Below are positions 37,015 through 44,675 of a stretch of 45,223 bases of DNA, piece after piece (within the stretch, counting starts at the first letter, position 1; each line of letters begins with the position of its first letter). Location: the NCBI RefSeq assembly GCF_001642325.1, contig NZ_LSFI01000012.1, forward strand, positions 1 to 45,223, read 5' to 3'. The notes below the pieces were generated by a model, which had not been told where the DNA came from, ran no database searches, and was given only the letters and a program-made list of their open reading frames with translations. The translations under genes were made by a program, and so were the position numbers. The DNA comes from Thermodesulfatator autotrophicus (GTDB taxonomy: Bacteria > Desulfobacterota > Thermodesulfobacteria > Thermodesulfobacteriales > Thermodesulfatatoraceae).

Positions 37015-37091
37015 TAATGTTTTAAGTTTTACAAAGGTTTCTAAAGAAGAAAATTTCTTCCTCACAAGACAGGAAAATTAATCAGACAGAC

Positions 37092-38816
37092 CTAACTCAA
37101 AAGACCTTCTTTTCCCAACCAGTTTTCCAGATACTCTTTTACTTCTCTGGCTGAAGAAAAGTCAATAACCTCTTCACACAGCTGGCGACATTTTTTAAAA
37201 GATAGGGAGCATATATAATCTTTAATAGCTGGAATAGACTGAGGGTTCATGCTCAATTCGTCAAAACCAAAGCCTATGAGAAGTGGCAAATACAAAAGCT
37301 CACCAGCCATTTCACCGCACATAGCCACCTGAATTCCCGCTTTATGGCCTGCCTTGACGATATAGTCAATCATTCTAAGAATACCCGGATGCAAAGGCTC
37401 ATAAAGATGGGCTACCTGTTCGTTACCGCGGTCAATAGCCAGGGCATATTGAATTAAATCGTTGGTGCCGATACTAAAAAAGTCCACTTCTTTGGCCAGG
37501 TGGTCAGCAATAAAGACCGCTGTAGGTATTTCTATCATGGCTCCACAGGGAGGAAGTTCTATACTGAACCCCTCTTCTTTTAATTCTAGATAGACCTCCT
37601 GTAAAAATTTTTTGGCTTCTCTCAATTCTTCTATCCCTGAAATAAGAGGAAACATTATTCTTACGTTTCCGTAGGCACTGGCCCTCAAGAGGGCGCGTAA
37701 CTGTACTTTAAATAAAGCTGGATTTTTGAGACATAATCTTATTGCTCTAAGCCCTAAAGCCGGGTTTATTTCCGCTGGCAAATCCAGTTCTTCGGCAAAT
37801 TTGTCTCCACCCAGATCTAGTGTACGAAAAGTAACAGTATGAGGATATAAACTCTCCACTACCTGACGATAATTAGCGAAAAGCTCTTCCTCCCCAGGAA
37901 GGGTTTTACGAACAACGTAGAGATATTCTGTACGGAAAAGCCCAACCCCTTCAGCTCCAAAGTCAATAGCCAGGGGAATCTCGTCAAGAAGTTCAAGGTT
38001 AGCTTTAACCGTTACTTTATGACCATCACGAGTAATAGCAGGTTTTTGGGCCTGAGCCAGAAGCCTTTCCCTTTCTTCTTCACAGCGAACACGACGATCA
38101 AGAAATTCTTCTATTACCTCTTGAGAGGGGTTAATAATCACATCACCACTTAAACCATCAACTATAAGCAAATCTCCCGGTGAAACCTCTTCCATTATAT
38201 CTTTTACCGCTACCACTGCCGGAATACCAAGGCTTCTCGCCACAATAGCCGTATGCGAAGTACGACTGCCCATTTCTGTTACAAAAGCATGGGTGGTTTC
38301 AGGTTTAAGACGAGCGGTATCTGCCGGGGAAAGATCCCGCGCCACCACAATAGCCGGATCCTCCAGCTCAAAGGACTCTTCTTTCCCTTTTAGGGCCAGA
38401 ATTACCCTTTCAATCAGGTGTTCAAGATCCTGAATGCGCTCTTTTAAGTAAAAGTCCCCAATGGAAGAAAAAACCTTTTGGTATTTATCAAGGACTTTAC
38501 GCAAAGCCCATTCGGCGTTGGCGTAATAGCGCCTTATAAAGTTCTCTGTTTCTCTGATTAAAGAAGGATCTTTGAGCATTAAAATATGGGCATCAATAAT
38601 GGATAACGGCTGGGTCATTTCTAAAGGAATATGCCTTTTTACCTCTTCCAAGTCTCTTATAGCCGTGGCCAGAGCTTTGTGGAAACGGGCTATTTCTTTT
38701 TCAATCTGTTCTGGGCGGAGGACCCTGCGCGCAATTTTAATACGGCCGGTAAGCAAAATATAGGCAGGCCCTATAGCTACACCAGGTGAAACGCCTATCC
38801 CTTTTAGCCGTTTCAT
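37092..38816 (-). CDS. ptsI: Phosphoenolpyruvate-protein phosphotransferase (PTS enzyme I)
   Basis: Enzyme I takes phosphate from PEP and passes it to HPr. The 574-residue protein starts MKRLKGIGVSPGVAIGPA; that ATG overlaps the HPr stop (ATGA), and a longer upstream frame is not needed. The phosphorylated His is in MGSRTSHTAIVARSLGIPAV. VGLFRTEYLY, the PEP-site Cys in MCGEMAG and FDELSMNP are present. No sugar-specific PTS permease is encoded here, so the pair may serve a regulatory PTS or a distant EIIA. Confidence 0.96.
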   Translation of the reverse strand: MKRLKGIGVSPGVAIGPAYILLTGRIKIARRVLRPEQIEKEIARFHKALATAIRDLEEVKRHIPLEMTQPLSIIDAHILMLKDPSLIRETENFIRRYYANAEWALRKVLDKYQKVFSSIGDFYLKERIQDLEHLIERVILALKGKEESFELEDPAIVVARDLSPADTARLKPETTHAFVTEMGSRTSHTAIVARSLGIPAVVAVKDIMEEVSPGDLLIVDGLSGDVIINPSQEVIEEFLDRRVRCEEERERLLAQAQKPAITRDGHKVTVKANLELLDEIPLAIDFGAEGVGLFRTEYLYVVRKTLPGEEELFANYRQVVESLYPHTVTFRTLDLGGDKFAEELDLPAEINPALGLRAIRLCLKNPALFKVQLRALLRASAYGNVRIMFPLISGIEELREAKKFLQEVYLELKEEGFSIELPPCGAMIEIPTAVFIADHLAKEVDFFSIGTNDLIQYALAIDRGNEQVAHLYEPLHPGILRMIDYIVKAGHKAGIQVAMCGEMAGELLYLPLLIGFGFDELSMNPQSIPAIKDYICSLSFKKCRQLCEEVIDFSSAREVKEYLENWLGKEGLLS

Positions 38817-39073
38817 GGAGCTTTTGAACGCAAAAGAGTAATTATCTCTTTTAAAGCCCTTTCGGCTTCCTCTCCCTCGGCCCATATTTCAACTGTTGAA
38901 CCCTTCTGGCAGGCTAGAGTCAAAACATCTAATATACTGCTAGCTTCAGCTGTGCGCGAGCCTTTTTTAAGGTAAACCCTGGCCTTAAAACGCCTGGCAA
39001 CTTCAGCTAGCTTAGCCGCTGGACGGGCATGTAGTCCCAATTCGTTTTCAATAATAACTTTTTCTTTCAACAT
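38813..39073 (-). CDS. ptsH: Phosphocarrier protein HPr
   Basis: HPr is an 86-residue phosphocarrier. His15 in ELGLHARPAAKL is the site phosphorylated by enzyme I. Ser46 in ASSILDVLTL matches the HPr-kinase site, so regulatory phosphorylation is possible. The start overlaps the stop of the GlgC-like gene (TGATG), and its stop overlaps the ptsI start. Confidence 0.95.
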   Translation of the reverse strand: MLKEKVIIENELGLHARPAAKLAEVARRFKARVYLKKGSRTAEASSILDVLTLACQKGSTVEIWAEGEEAERALKEIITLLRSKAP

Positions 39074-40314
39074 CAGGAAACTATTTCTCCAGCAGGATAA
39101 CTTACCTGGGAAAAATCTTCTTTTTTTAGATTGGGATACACTATAGCCCCTGGAGCAATTTTAAGACCAGAAGGCACACTCGTTTTAGTGCCAATAACCG
39201 TGATATCCTCCTCGCCTCCCACCTGTGTCTCTTCTTCTATAGTTACCCCGGCGTCACAAATAACCCTTTTAAGCCTGGCACCACGTTTGACCACTGTCCC
39301 ATAAAACAAAATTGATTCAGATACCTCAGCGCCTTCTTCTATAACCACCCCGGGGAAAAGCACTGAGCGGTGCACCTCTCCGTTAATAAAAGAGCCGTTG
39401 TAAAACAAGCTATCACAAATATTTGCTCGGGTTCCCAAAATAGTAGGTTTTCTATCTCTTACTTCACGATGGGCCAGATTAGTACAGATTTGCCAGCGTT
39501 TAAGGTCTATTTTGGGTTCAGGGCCCAACAAATCCATATTTGTTTGCCAGTATTCTTTAACTGTTCTGGTATAACCCCAGTAGCCTCTAAAAATGTAGCC
39601 ATACATACGATATGCCCCTAACATCCTAGGAAGGATATCTCGCCCAAACTCGTGAGAATCTTCCCCGACATTGGCTAAAAGAACCTCTTCCAGGACTTCT
39701 GGCCTGAAAGCGTAAATAGTAAGCGAGGCACAAGTTGAAACTGGCGGAGAAACTTTTTCCCGATAGTCCTTAAGTGGCCCTCCAAAGGGAGACACTTCTT
39801 CTATTACACCCTGGCCAAAACGATGGGCTTCCTCTTCCTTAACCGGTGTAAAGGCTATGGTAACATCAGCTTTGTTTTGCAGATGAAAATCGAGAAAAGG
39901 CCGATAATCCATCCGATAAATATGATCCCCAGAAAGGATAAGCACTACCTCAGGAGACCACCTTTTTATAAACTCAAGGTTTTGATAGACAGCGTCAGCT
40001 GTCCCTTTATACCAGTCTGAAGCTTCGCGCCCACGAAAGGGAGGTAAAATATAAATTCCTCGGCGGCGACCAGTCATATCCCATGGGATACCATAGTCAA
40101 GGTGTTCCATCAAAGAATAAGGACGATATTGAGAAAGTACTCCTACCAGGAAAAAGCCTGAACGCATGAGATTGGTCAGGGGGAAATCAATTACCCTGTA
40201 AACTCCACCAAAAGGCAAAGAGGCCTTAGGACGATAAAATGTTAATACAGAAAGTTCATCCACCCGACCTCCAGCCAAGATCATAGCCAAAACCGGGATG
40301 TTTTTTTTAGCCAT
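39073..40314 (-). CDS. glgC: GlgC-like sugar-phosphate nucleotidyltransferase (ADP-glucose pyrophosphorylase family)
   Basis: Proteins of this family make ADP-glucose (or another NDP-sugar) from glucose 1-phosphate. The 413-residue protein has the nucleotidyltransferase half, with PFGGVYRVIDFPLTNLMRSG, SDWYKGTADAVYQNL, LILSGDHIYRMDY and SLTIYAFRPEVL, then a left-handed beta-helix half. The N-terminal nucleotide loop reads GGRVDELSVLTFYRPKASLP, not the usual GGxGxRLxPLTxxRAKPAVP. It is probably a distinct subgroup, so glgC is a family label only. ATG 40314 follows a GGGGAAGGGTG site inside the end of the FmdB gene. Confidence 0.82.
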   Translation of the reverse strand: MAKKNIPVLAMILAGGRVDELSVLTFYRPKASLPFGGVYRVIDFPLTNLMRSGFFLVGVLSQYRPYSLMEHLDYGIPWDMTGRRRGIYILPPFRGREASDWYKGTADAVYQNLEFIKRWSPEVVLILSGDHIYRMDYRPFLDFHLQNKADVTIAFTPVKEEEAHRFGQGVIEEVSPFGGPLKDYREKVSPPVSTCASLTIYAFRPEVLEEVLLANVGEDSHEFGRDILPRMLGAYRMYGYIFRGYWGYTRTVKEYWQTNMDLLGPEPKIDLKRWQICTNLAHREVRDRKPTILGTRANICDSLFYNGSFINGEVHRSVLFPGVVIEEGAEVSESILFYGTVVKRGARLKRVICDAGVTIEEETQVGGEEDITVIGTKTSVPSGLKIAPGAIVYPNLKKEDFSQVSYPAGEIVS

Positions 40315-40690
40315 CACCCTTCCCCTCAGAATTAGTTGGAGCTTCAGATTCTATGGACTGGCCAGAACTTTCTTTTTCTATTTCTTCTTCCACTCCTTCT
40401 ATGAGTTCGTCAAAGTCATCTCCCAGCTCATCTCCAAATTCAGCTCCGAACTTATCTATCATTTTTTTGATGCTTTTTGGGTCTTCTTCGTCAAAACTTC
40501 CTAAAAGAGACGGGTCTGCCATCTTCTCCAAACGGGAGTCCAAAGATATTCGCACTCTAACCCGTGAAACAAGCTTTTCCATATTAAGACTACCACAGTA
40601 CTTACAAAAGGGGTTAAAGTCTTCTCGACTAAGAACAAGATGATCGCTTACTTTGCCGCACTCAAGACAGCGGTATTCATAGATGGGCAT
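40307..40690 (-). CDS. FmdB family zinc ribbon protein
   Basis: This is a small zinc-ribbon protein of 127 residues, starting MPIYEYRCLECG as in the FmdB/CxxC_CxxC_SSSS family. Zinc ligands are CLEC and CKYC (residues 8-11 and 29-32). The second half is a very acidic, probably disordered tail rich in Asp, Glu and Ser (about 60-127). The function is unknown; the GlgC-like gene overlaps its end by eight bases. Confidence 0.88.
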   Translation of the reverse strand: MPIYEYRCLECGKVSDHLVLSREDFNPFCKYCGSLNMEKLVSRVRVRISLDSRLEKMADPSLLGSFDEEDPKSIKKMIDKFGAEFGDELGDDFDELIEGVEEEIEKESSGQSIESEAPTNSEGKGDG

Positions 40691-40702
40691 ATCCCCCTCC
40701 TG

Positions 40703-41743
40703 CTACTTGCGAAAATGCTTCTCCAGTATACGAATAAGGCTGCGGGTAGTGAAGTTGCCGTTATTGTTTATATTTTCTAAGGGGACTTCCGCACGTGCTT
40801 TTTCCCGATGGCCCCCAGCAAAGCCGATTTTACCAAAGACACGCTGGGCCAGCTTGCCGGCATCTTTACGATAACCATCACAGCGAATAATAACCACCAG
40901 GCGATCACGATATTCTCCAGAAACGAAAACCCAGCCGATCTCGTGCACGTGGTTAAGAAAATCAGCAATGACTACCAAAATATCCGGATTAGGCACCTTA
41001 CCCAGGTGGGAAAAAAGGCGCTGTTTCCTAACTTTTACTTCCTCTAAGGCCTTACGAAAATATTTTAGTTCTGCGCGCCGAATAGTAGATGCTTCTATTT
41101 TATGTAGCAGGTGGCGGTTCATGCGTTTAAAGAGATACTGAAAGCAGAGAACATCCTGGATGGTACACTCTTTTTCAAAGTTATTAGTGTCAGTCTTAAT
41201 CCCATATATGAGAGCCGTGGCAAGGGTTACCGCGGGTTTTACTTTTAAAGTACGCAAATATTCAGTCATCATAGAAGAGACGGCCCCATATTCAGGGCGA
41301 ATATCAATAAAAGGAGCATCCCAGCCGTTACTTATGGGATGATGATCTATTACCACGTCAAAATTAAATTTCATAAATTCGGCGTTATGAGGAGGCTGCG
41401 AGTCTATCAAGACCTTTTTATTGTATTCAGAAGCCTTGACCTGGCGAAGTTTTACCAGGGGAATTTTTAAAAGCTGGGCCATAGCCAGGTTATTAAGCCT
41501 TCTTATCTCGTTTACATGGGCAATGGTAACCTCTGATACCCTTTGCCTGATAAGACGCTTCATGGCCAGGGCACTTGCCATGGAATCAGGGTCCGCCCAG
41601 ATCAATATGAGAACCCGATCTTCTTTTTTAAACTGAGAAAGAAGGGTTTTTACCCTTTCCCGATTTGATTTAAACCTGGTAATTCTAGGTTCAATAACTT
41701 CCTGTTCTTTCGTAGCTAATTTACAAGCTGGCATATTAGGCAT
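40703..41743 (-). CDS. DHH family phosphoesterase (NrnA/RecJ-like)
   Basis: DHH/DHHA1 proteins cleave short oligonucleotides or cyclic dinucleotide products using Mn2+. The 346 residues show an altered first motif IWADPDSMASALAM (the usual His before xDPD is absent), then KVLIDSQPP, the DHH motif VVIDHHP, TALIYGIKTDTNNF and, in DHHA1, FAGGHREKARAEV. The start overlaps the DUF1343 gene by eight bases; a second in-frame ATG three codons on is possible. Substrate is not predictable; it is neither a clear RecJ nor a clear NrnA. Confidence 0.87.
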   Translation of the reverse strand: MPNMPACKLATKEQEVIEPRITRFKSNRERVKTLLSQFKKEDRVLILIWADPDSMASALAMKRLIRQRVSEVTIAHVNEIRRLNNLAMAQLLKIPLVKLRQVKASEYNKKVLIDSQPPHNAEFMKFNFDVVIDHHPISNGWDAPFIDIRPEYGAVSSMMTEYLRTLKVKPAVTLATALIYGIKTDTNNFEKECTIQDVLCFQYLFKRMNRHLLHKIEASTIRRAELKYFRKALEEVKVRKQRLFSHLGKVPNPDILVVIADFLNHVHEIGWVFVSGEYRDRLVVIIRCDGYRKDAGKLAQRVFGKIGFAGGHREKARAEVPLENINNNGNFTTRSLIRILEKHFRK

Positions 41744-42890
41744 AAAGTTTTAAGGCCTCAATTTCTTCTTGAAATTCTTTAACCCCTTCTTCCAATAGGG
41801 CCAAAATTTGTTCTTCGTTTTGATTATTTAAAGCCTCTCGCATTTTTTCTTTCCCAACTATAATGTCAAAAGGACATTTTGACCATGTATATTCATAAGG
41901 CGGCCTTCTAAAAGAAAACTCAGGATTTTGAGCCAGGACTTCTTTTAACATCAAGAGGGTCGTTTTAACAGGCTGATAAGTCTGAGGCCTTTTTACCCAC
42001 AGTTTTATCCCCTGACAAATCCTTCCCGCCCATTTATCAAACCAGGGAACAAAGTTTATAGCTTGAACCTTAATTTCACTTATTTTAGAAAAAAATTTTT
42101 TAAGCGCCAATACCTTCAGCCAGGGGGCCCCAAATATTTCAAAAGGCAAGGTGGTGCCACGCCCTTCAGAAAGGTTTGTCCCCTCAAGTAAAACCTGGCC
42201 CGGATAGACCAGGGCCGTTTCAAAGCGAGGCATGTTGGGAGAAGGAGAGACCCAGGGGAGACCTGTCTCAGGAAAAAACATATCTCTTGTCCAGCCCTCC
42301 ATAGGAACAACTTCAAGCTCTAAGTCCAAAGAAAATTTTTGCTTAAAATAAAAGGCCAGCTCACCTATGGTTAAGCCATGCCGCATAGGGAGAGGAGCCA
42401 GGCCAACGAAAGAAAATAGTCCTTCTTCTAAAAGTGGGCCTTCTATATTTCCAGCAATAGGGTTGGGACGATCAAGAACAATGACCTTAACCCCGGCTTT
42501 GGCGCAGGCCTCCATGGTGAGCAACAAGGTCCAGATATAAGTGTAAACACGAGTGCCAACATCCTGCAGATCAACTAGCAGTATGTCTATTTCCGCCAGG
42601 TGTTCTGGCTCTGGAGCAAACCTTGGCCCATAGAGGCTGATAACTGGTAGTTCTGTTTCAGGTTCTATGGTATCAGCAGATTCAATCATATTGGCCTGTT
42701 TTTCACCAAGGAGACCATGCTGCGGAGAAAAAAGTATCTTTAATCCCTGCGGAAAAAGCGCTTTTAAAGCCACCCAGGCAGGCGTTAAATCTGGAAGAAT
42801 AGAAGCCTGATGGCAAAGTAAACCTATATTCTTGCCAGTTAAGACCTTTGGGGGATTTTTAAGAAATTTTATTAGCCCGGTTTTAACCAT
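41736..42890 (-). CDS. DUF1343 / NamZ-like exo-beta-N-acetylmuramidase family protein
   Basis: The family includes NamZ, which releases MurNAc from cell-wall fragments. The 384-residue protein has NIGLLCHQASIL, FSPQHGLLGEKQANM, DLQDVGTRVYTYIWTL, VLDRPNPI, SPNMPRFETALVYPG and EGTNLSEGRGTTLPFE, all diagnostic. It has no signal peptide, so it may act in the cytosol on recycled muropeptides. The ATG at 42890 has no good ribosome site and lies just after a hairpin; an in-frame TTG at 42929 would run through the hairpin. Confidence 0.88.
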   Translation of the reverse strand: MVKTGLIKFLKNPPKVLTGKNIGLLCHQASILPDLTPAWVALKALFPQGLKILFSPQHGLLGEKQANMIESADTIEPETELPVISLYGPRFAPEPEHLAEIDILLVDLQDVGTRVYTYIWTLLLTMEACAKAGVKVIVLDRPNPIAGNIEGPLLEEGLFSFVGLAPLPMRHGLTIGELAFYFKQKFSLDLELEVVPMEGWTRDMFFPETGLPWVSPSPNMPRFETALVYPGQVLLEGTNLSEGRGTTLPFEIFGAPWLKVLALKKFFSKISEIKVQAINFVPWFDKWAGRICQGIKLWVKRPQTYQPVKTTLLMLKEVLAQNPEFSFRRPPYEYTWSKCPFDIIVGKEKMREALNNQNEEQILALLEEGVKEFQEEIEALKLYA

Positions 42891-42894
42891 AAGA

Positions 42895-42921
42895 AAGAAG
42901 CCGCCCGGAAGGCGGCCTCTT
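42895..42921 (-). terminator. Terminator-like hairpin between the sat-linked gene and NamZ-like gene
   Basis: On the minus strand an 11-bp stem (core GCCGCC / GGCGGC, extended by AAGAG / TTCTT) ends in a T-rich run (TTCTTTCTT), directly before the NamZ ATG. On the + strand it is followed by CCTCTTTTTAGC. It is likely to end the sat transcript. Confidence 0.75.
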
Positions 42922-42929
42922 TTTAGCAA

Positions 42930-43286
42930 TTAGTCAATTTCTGGGGGAGGAAGATATTCAGATTCTTTAGCAGCCGCTTCTTTAATTTCGTCAACTTTCT
43001 GGAGCACAGCTTCTACTACTTCAGGCCCGAGGGATTTCTTTTCAACAATCTGGTTGAAAAGCTCCCTCATAAAAGCCACTGGTACGTCAGTAATAGCACC
43101 ACGGGAGTCAACACGAGCGGTATCAAACTCCTGCAAAATTTTATCTTTCAATTCTTCATTAACGGGAACTTCTAAAAGTCTAAGTTCTCCACCAAACATA
43201 TACTTAATATTTTCCTCTAAACCGGTGCCTCTAATTTTAGCCATCCGGTGGTCGTCCAATAGGACTACAATGAAATATTCACCCAT
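42930..43286 (-). CDS. Hypothetical protein encoded directly after sat (118 aa)
   Basis: I do not recognise this protein. The 118-residue protein starts MGEYFIVVLLDDHRMAKIRG; ATG 43286 is chosen because AAGGAGG lies six bases upstream, while the ATG at 43292 touches it. It is acidic and mixed alpha/beta, with helices in the second half (about 70-105) and a Pro-rich end (YLPPPEID). It has no Cys. It starts 30 bases after the sat stop and ends at a terminator, so it shares the sat transcript and may support sulfate activation (inference). Confidence 0.72.
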   Translation of the reverse strand: MGEYFIVVLLDDHRMAKIRGTGLEENIKYMFGGELRLLEVPVNEELKDKILQEFDTARVDSRGAITDVPVAFMRELFNQIVEKKSLGPEVVEAVLQKVDEIKEAAAKESEYLPPPEID

Positions 43287-43316
43287 TTTCATCCTCCTTT
43301 TTAAAGGTTGTTTTCT

Positions 43317-44675
43317 TTAAAGATCTTCAAGGTCAACTTCAAGCTCTTTCTCTTTATTAACAACGTATTTTTCATTACAGAACGGATAGCCAAAGTGCTT
43401 CCACCACTTAACGATAACTTTATAAACCTCAGGACGCATAATAATGCTGGGAGGCTGAACACCCTCAGCTACCATGCCGCGGAGAAAGCTTCCAGAGAGC
43501 TTTTCACGCTTGTGGCCGCAGGTTTCAGAGTAAGCCATTTCCTTACAAGTGGGGCAGTAAGAAAATTCACGCATATTTTGAGGCCTGATATCAAGGCCGT
43601 AAGGCACATCAGTAGGCGGAGCAGGGAATCCGAAGCTTGGAATACCCTTTGTCCATAGGATCTGGGTAGCCCACTTGTCATAGTATTCGCCAACAGCGGC
43701 GTGGTCACGCCCGAACATGTGGTGCGTGCAACCCATGTTCTGACGGATAATTCCGTGGAGCAAGGACTCAAGCGGGTTACCATAGCGCATATCCCAGAGA
43801 ACAATGGTGGGGAGATGACGCTCAGGCTTAATGTAACCGCCTTTGTTTACAGCCTCGTGGCCTTCAACAATGGCTTCGTCAGGATAGTCACCACGACGCT
43901 TAACACCAATAACCGCGTTTACCAGGATACCGTGGCAGGGCTCAACGTCTCCGGTAAAGGCCGCGCACTTCATCAAGAATTCGTGCCCAACGTGAGGAAC
44001 GTTACGGGTCTGGTGGTTGATAACTGTACGCCAACCGCGGCGATCAAACTCCTCACGGCTTTTGCGTGGAGGATACCAGAACCTGTCAAAAGGAGGCCTT
44101 AATTTGGGTTCATTGATGATGGTGTATTTACCAGCAAGTACTACCGGCTGAAGGCTGCGGTAAATTACCCAACCAGGATGTTTTTTGTTAAAAGGTTCCT
44201 TTACTACTTCAGGGTTACGCTCAGGGGTACCAAAAGTCAGGTGAGCAAGTTCTTCAGGATTGTCAATACGCCATACTTCTTCAATATCAAGGATAGCAAA
44301 AGGCTTACCTTTCAGATTAAGGACCAAGCGGTCACCAGCCCCTACCCCAAGCTTCTTGTAGTCTTCTTCGCTGATGTCAAAAACGAGAGGATAGGGGAAA
44401 ATCCACTCATTTAAAAGACGGCGCTCTTTGAGAATTCTTTCTACTTCTGCCTGCTTCATGGAGCCCTCTACCGGGCTGAAAAAGCCATAACAAATGGACA
44501 TGATTTCACGATAAACGTTACGTACCGGAACTCCTGTTTCATAGTGAAGAGTGGGTTTAATGTCGTAGGAAGGGCAACCTTTAATCATCTTTTTAGCGGC
44601 TTCTTTGTCGGTGATGACCCTTTCTACTAATCTACCTCCGTGAGGCAGGGGACGTTGGATTAAAAACCTCGACAT
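43317..44675 (-). CDS. sat: Sulfate adenylyltransferase (ATP sulfurylase)
   Basis: Sat activates sulfate to APS with ATP, the first step of dissimilatory sulfate reduction. The 452 residues have the PUA-like N-domain and the catalytic HxxH-type site: HQTRNVPHVGHEF (222-231 is QTRNVPHVGH; most enzymes have QxRNPxH) and GRDHAAVG (322-329). Zinc ligands C374, C377, C386 and H388 and the LSGSFLR motif follow, as in thermophilic and sulfate-reducer enzymes. AAGGAGG precedes the ATG. No apr, dsr or pyrophosphatase genes are in the window. Confidence 0.96.
   Translation of the reverse strand: MSRFLIQRPLPHGGRLVERVITDKEAAKKMIKGCPSYDIKPTLHYETGVPVRNVYREIMSICYGFFSPVEGSMKQAEVERILKERRLLNEWIFPYPLVFDISEEDYKKLGVGAGDRLVLNLKGKPFAILDIEEVWRIDNPEELAHLTFGTPERNPEVVKEPFNKKHPGWVIYRSLQPVVLAGKYTIINEPKLRPPFDRFWYPPRKSREEFDRRGWRTVINHQTRNVPHVGHEFLMKCAAFTGDVEPCHGILVNAVIGVKRRGDYPDEAIVEGHEAVNKGGYIKPERHLPTIVLWDMRYGNPLESLLHGIIRQNMGCTHHMFGRDHAAVGEYYDKWATQILWTKGIPSFGFPAPPTDVPYGLDIRPQNMREFSYCPTCKEMAYSETCGHKREKLSGSFLRGMVAEGVQPPSIIMRPEVYKVIVKWWKHFGYPFCNEKYVVNKEKELEVDLEDL

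Larger units (their letters stand above)
36614..37091. other. 478-base intergenic gap with several REP-like repeats
   Basis: The gap lies between the DUF4234 gene and the ptsI end. It holds repeat copies E and F plus part-copies such as CTCCTCGCAGTGACA (36840-36854) and CTCCTTGCAGTGACA (36892-36906). I see no gene. A short palindrome GAAGAAAATTTCTTC at 37046-37060 could help end the ptsI transcript. Confidence 0.6.
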
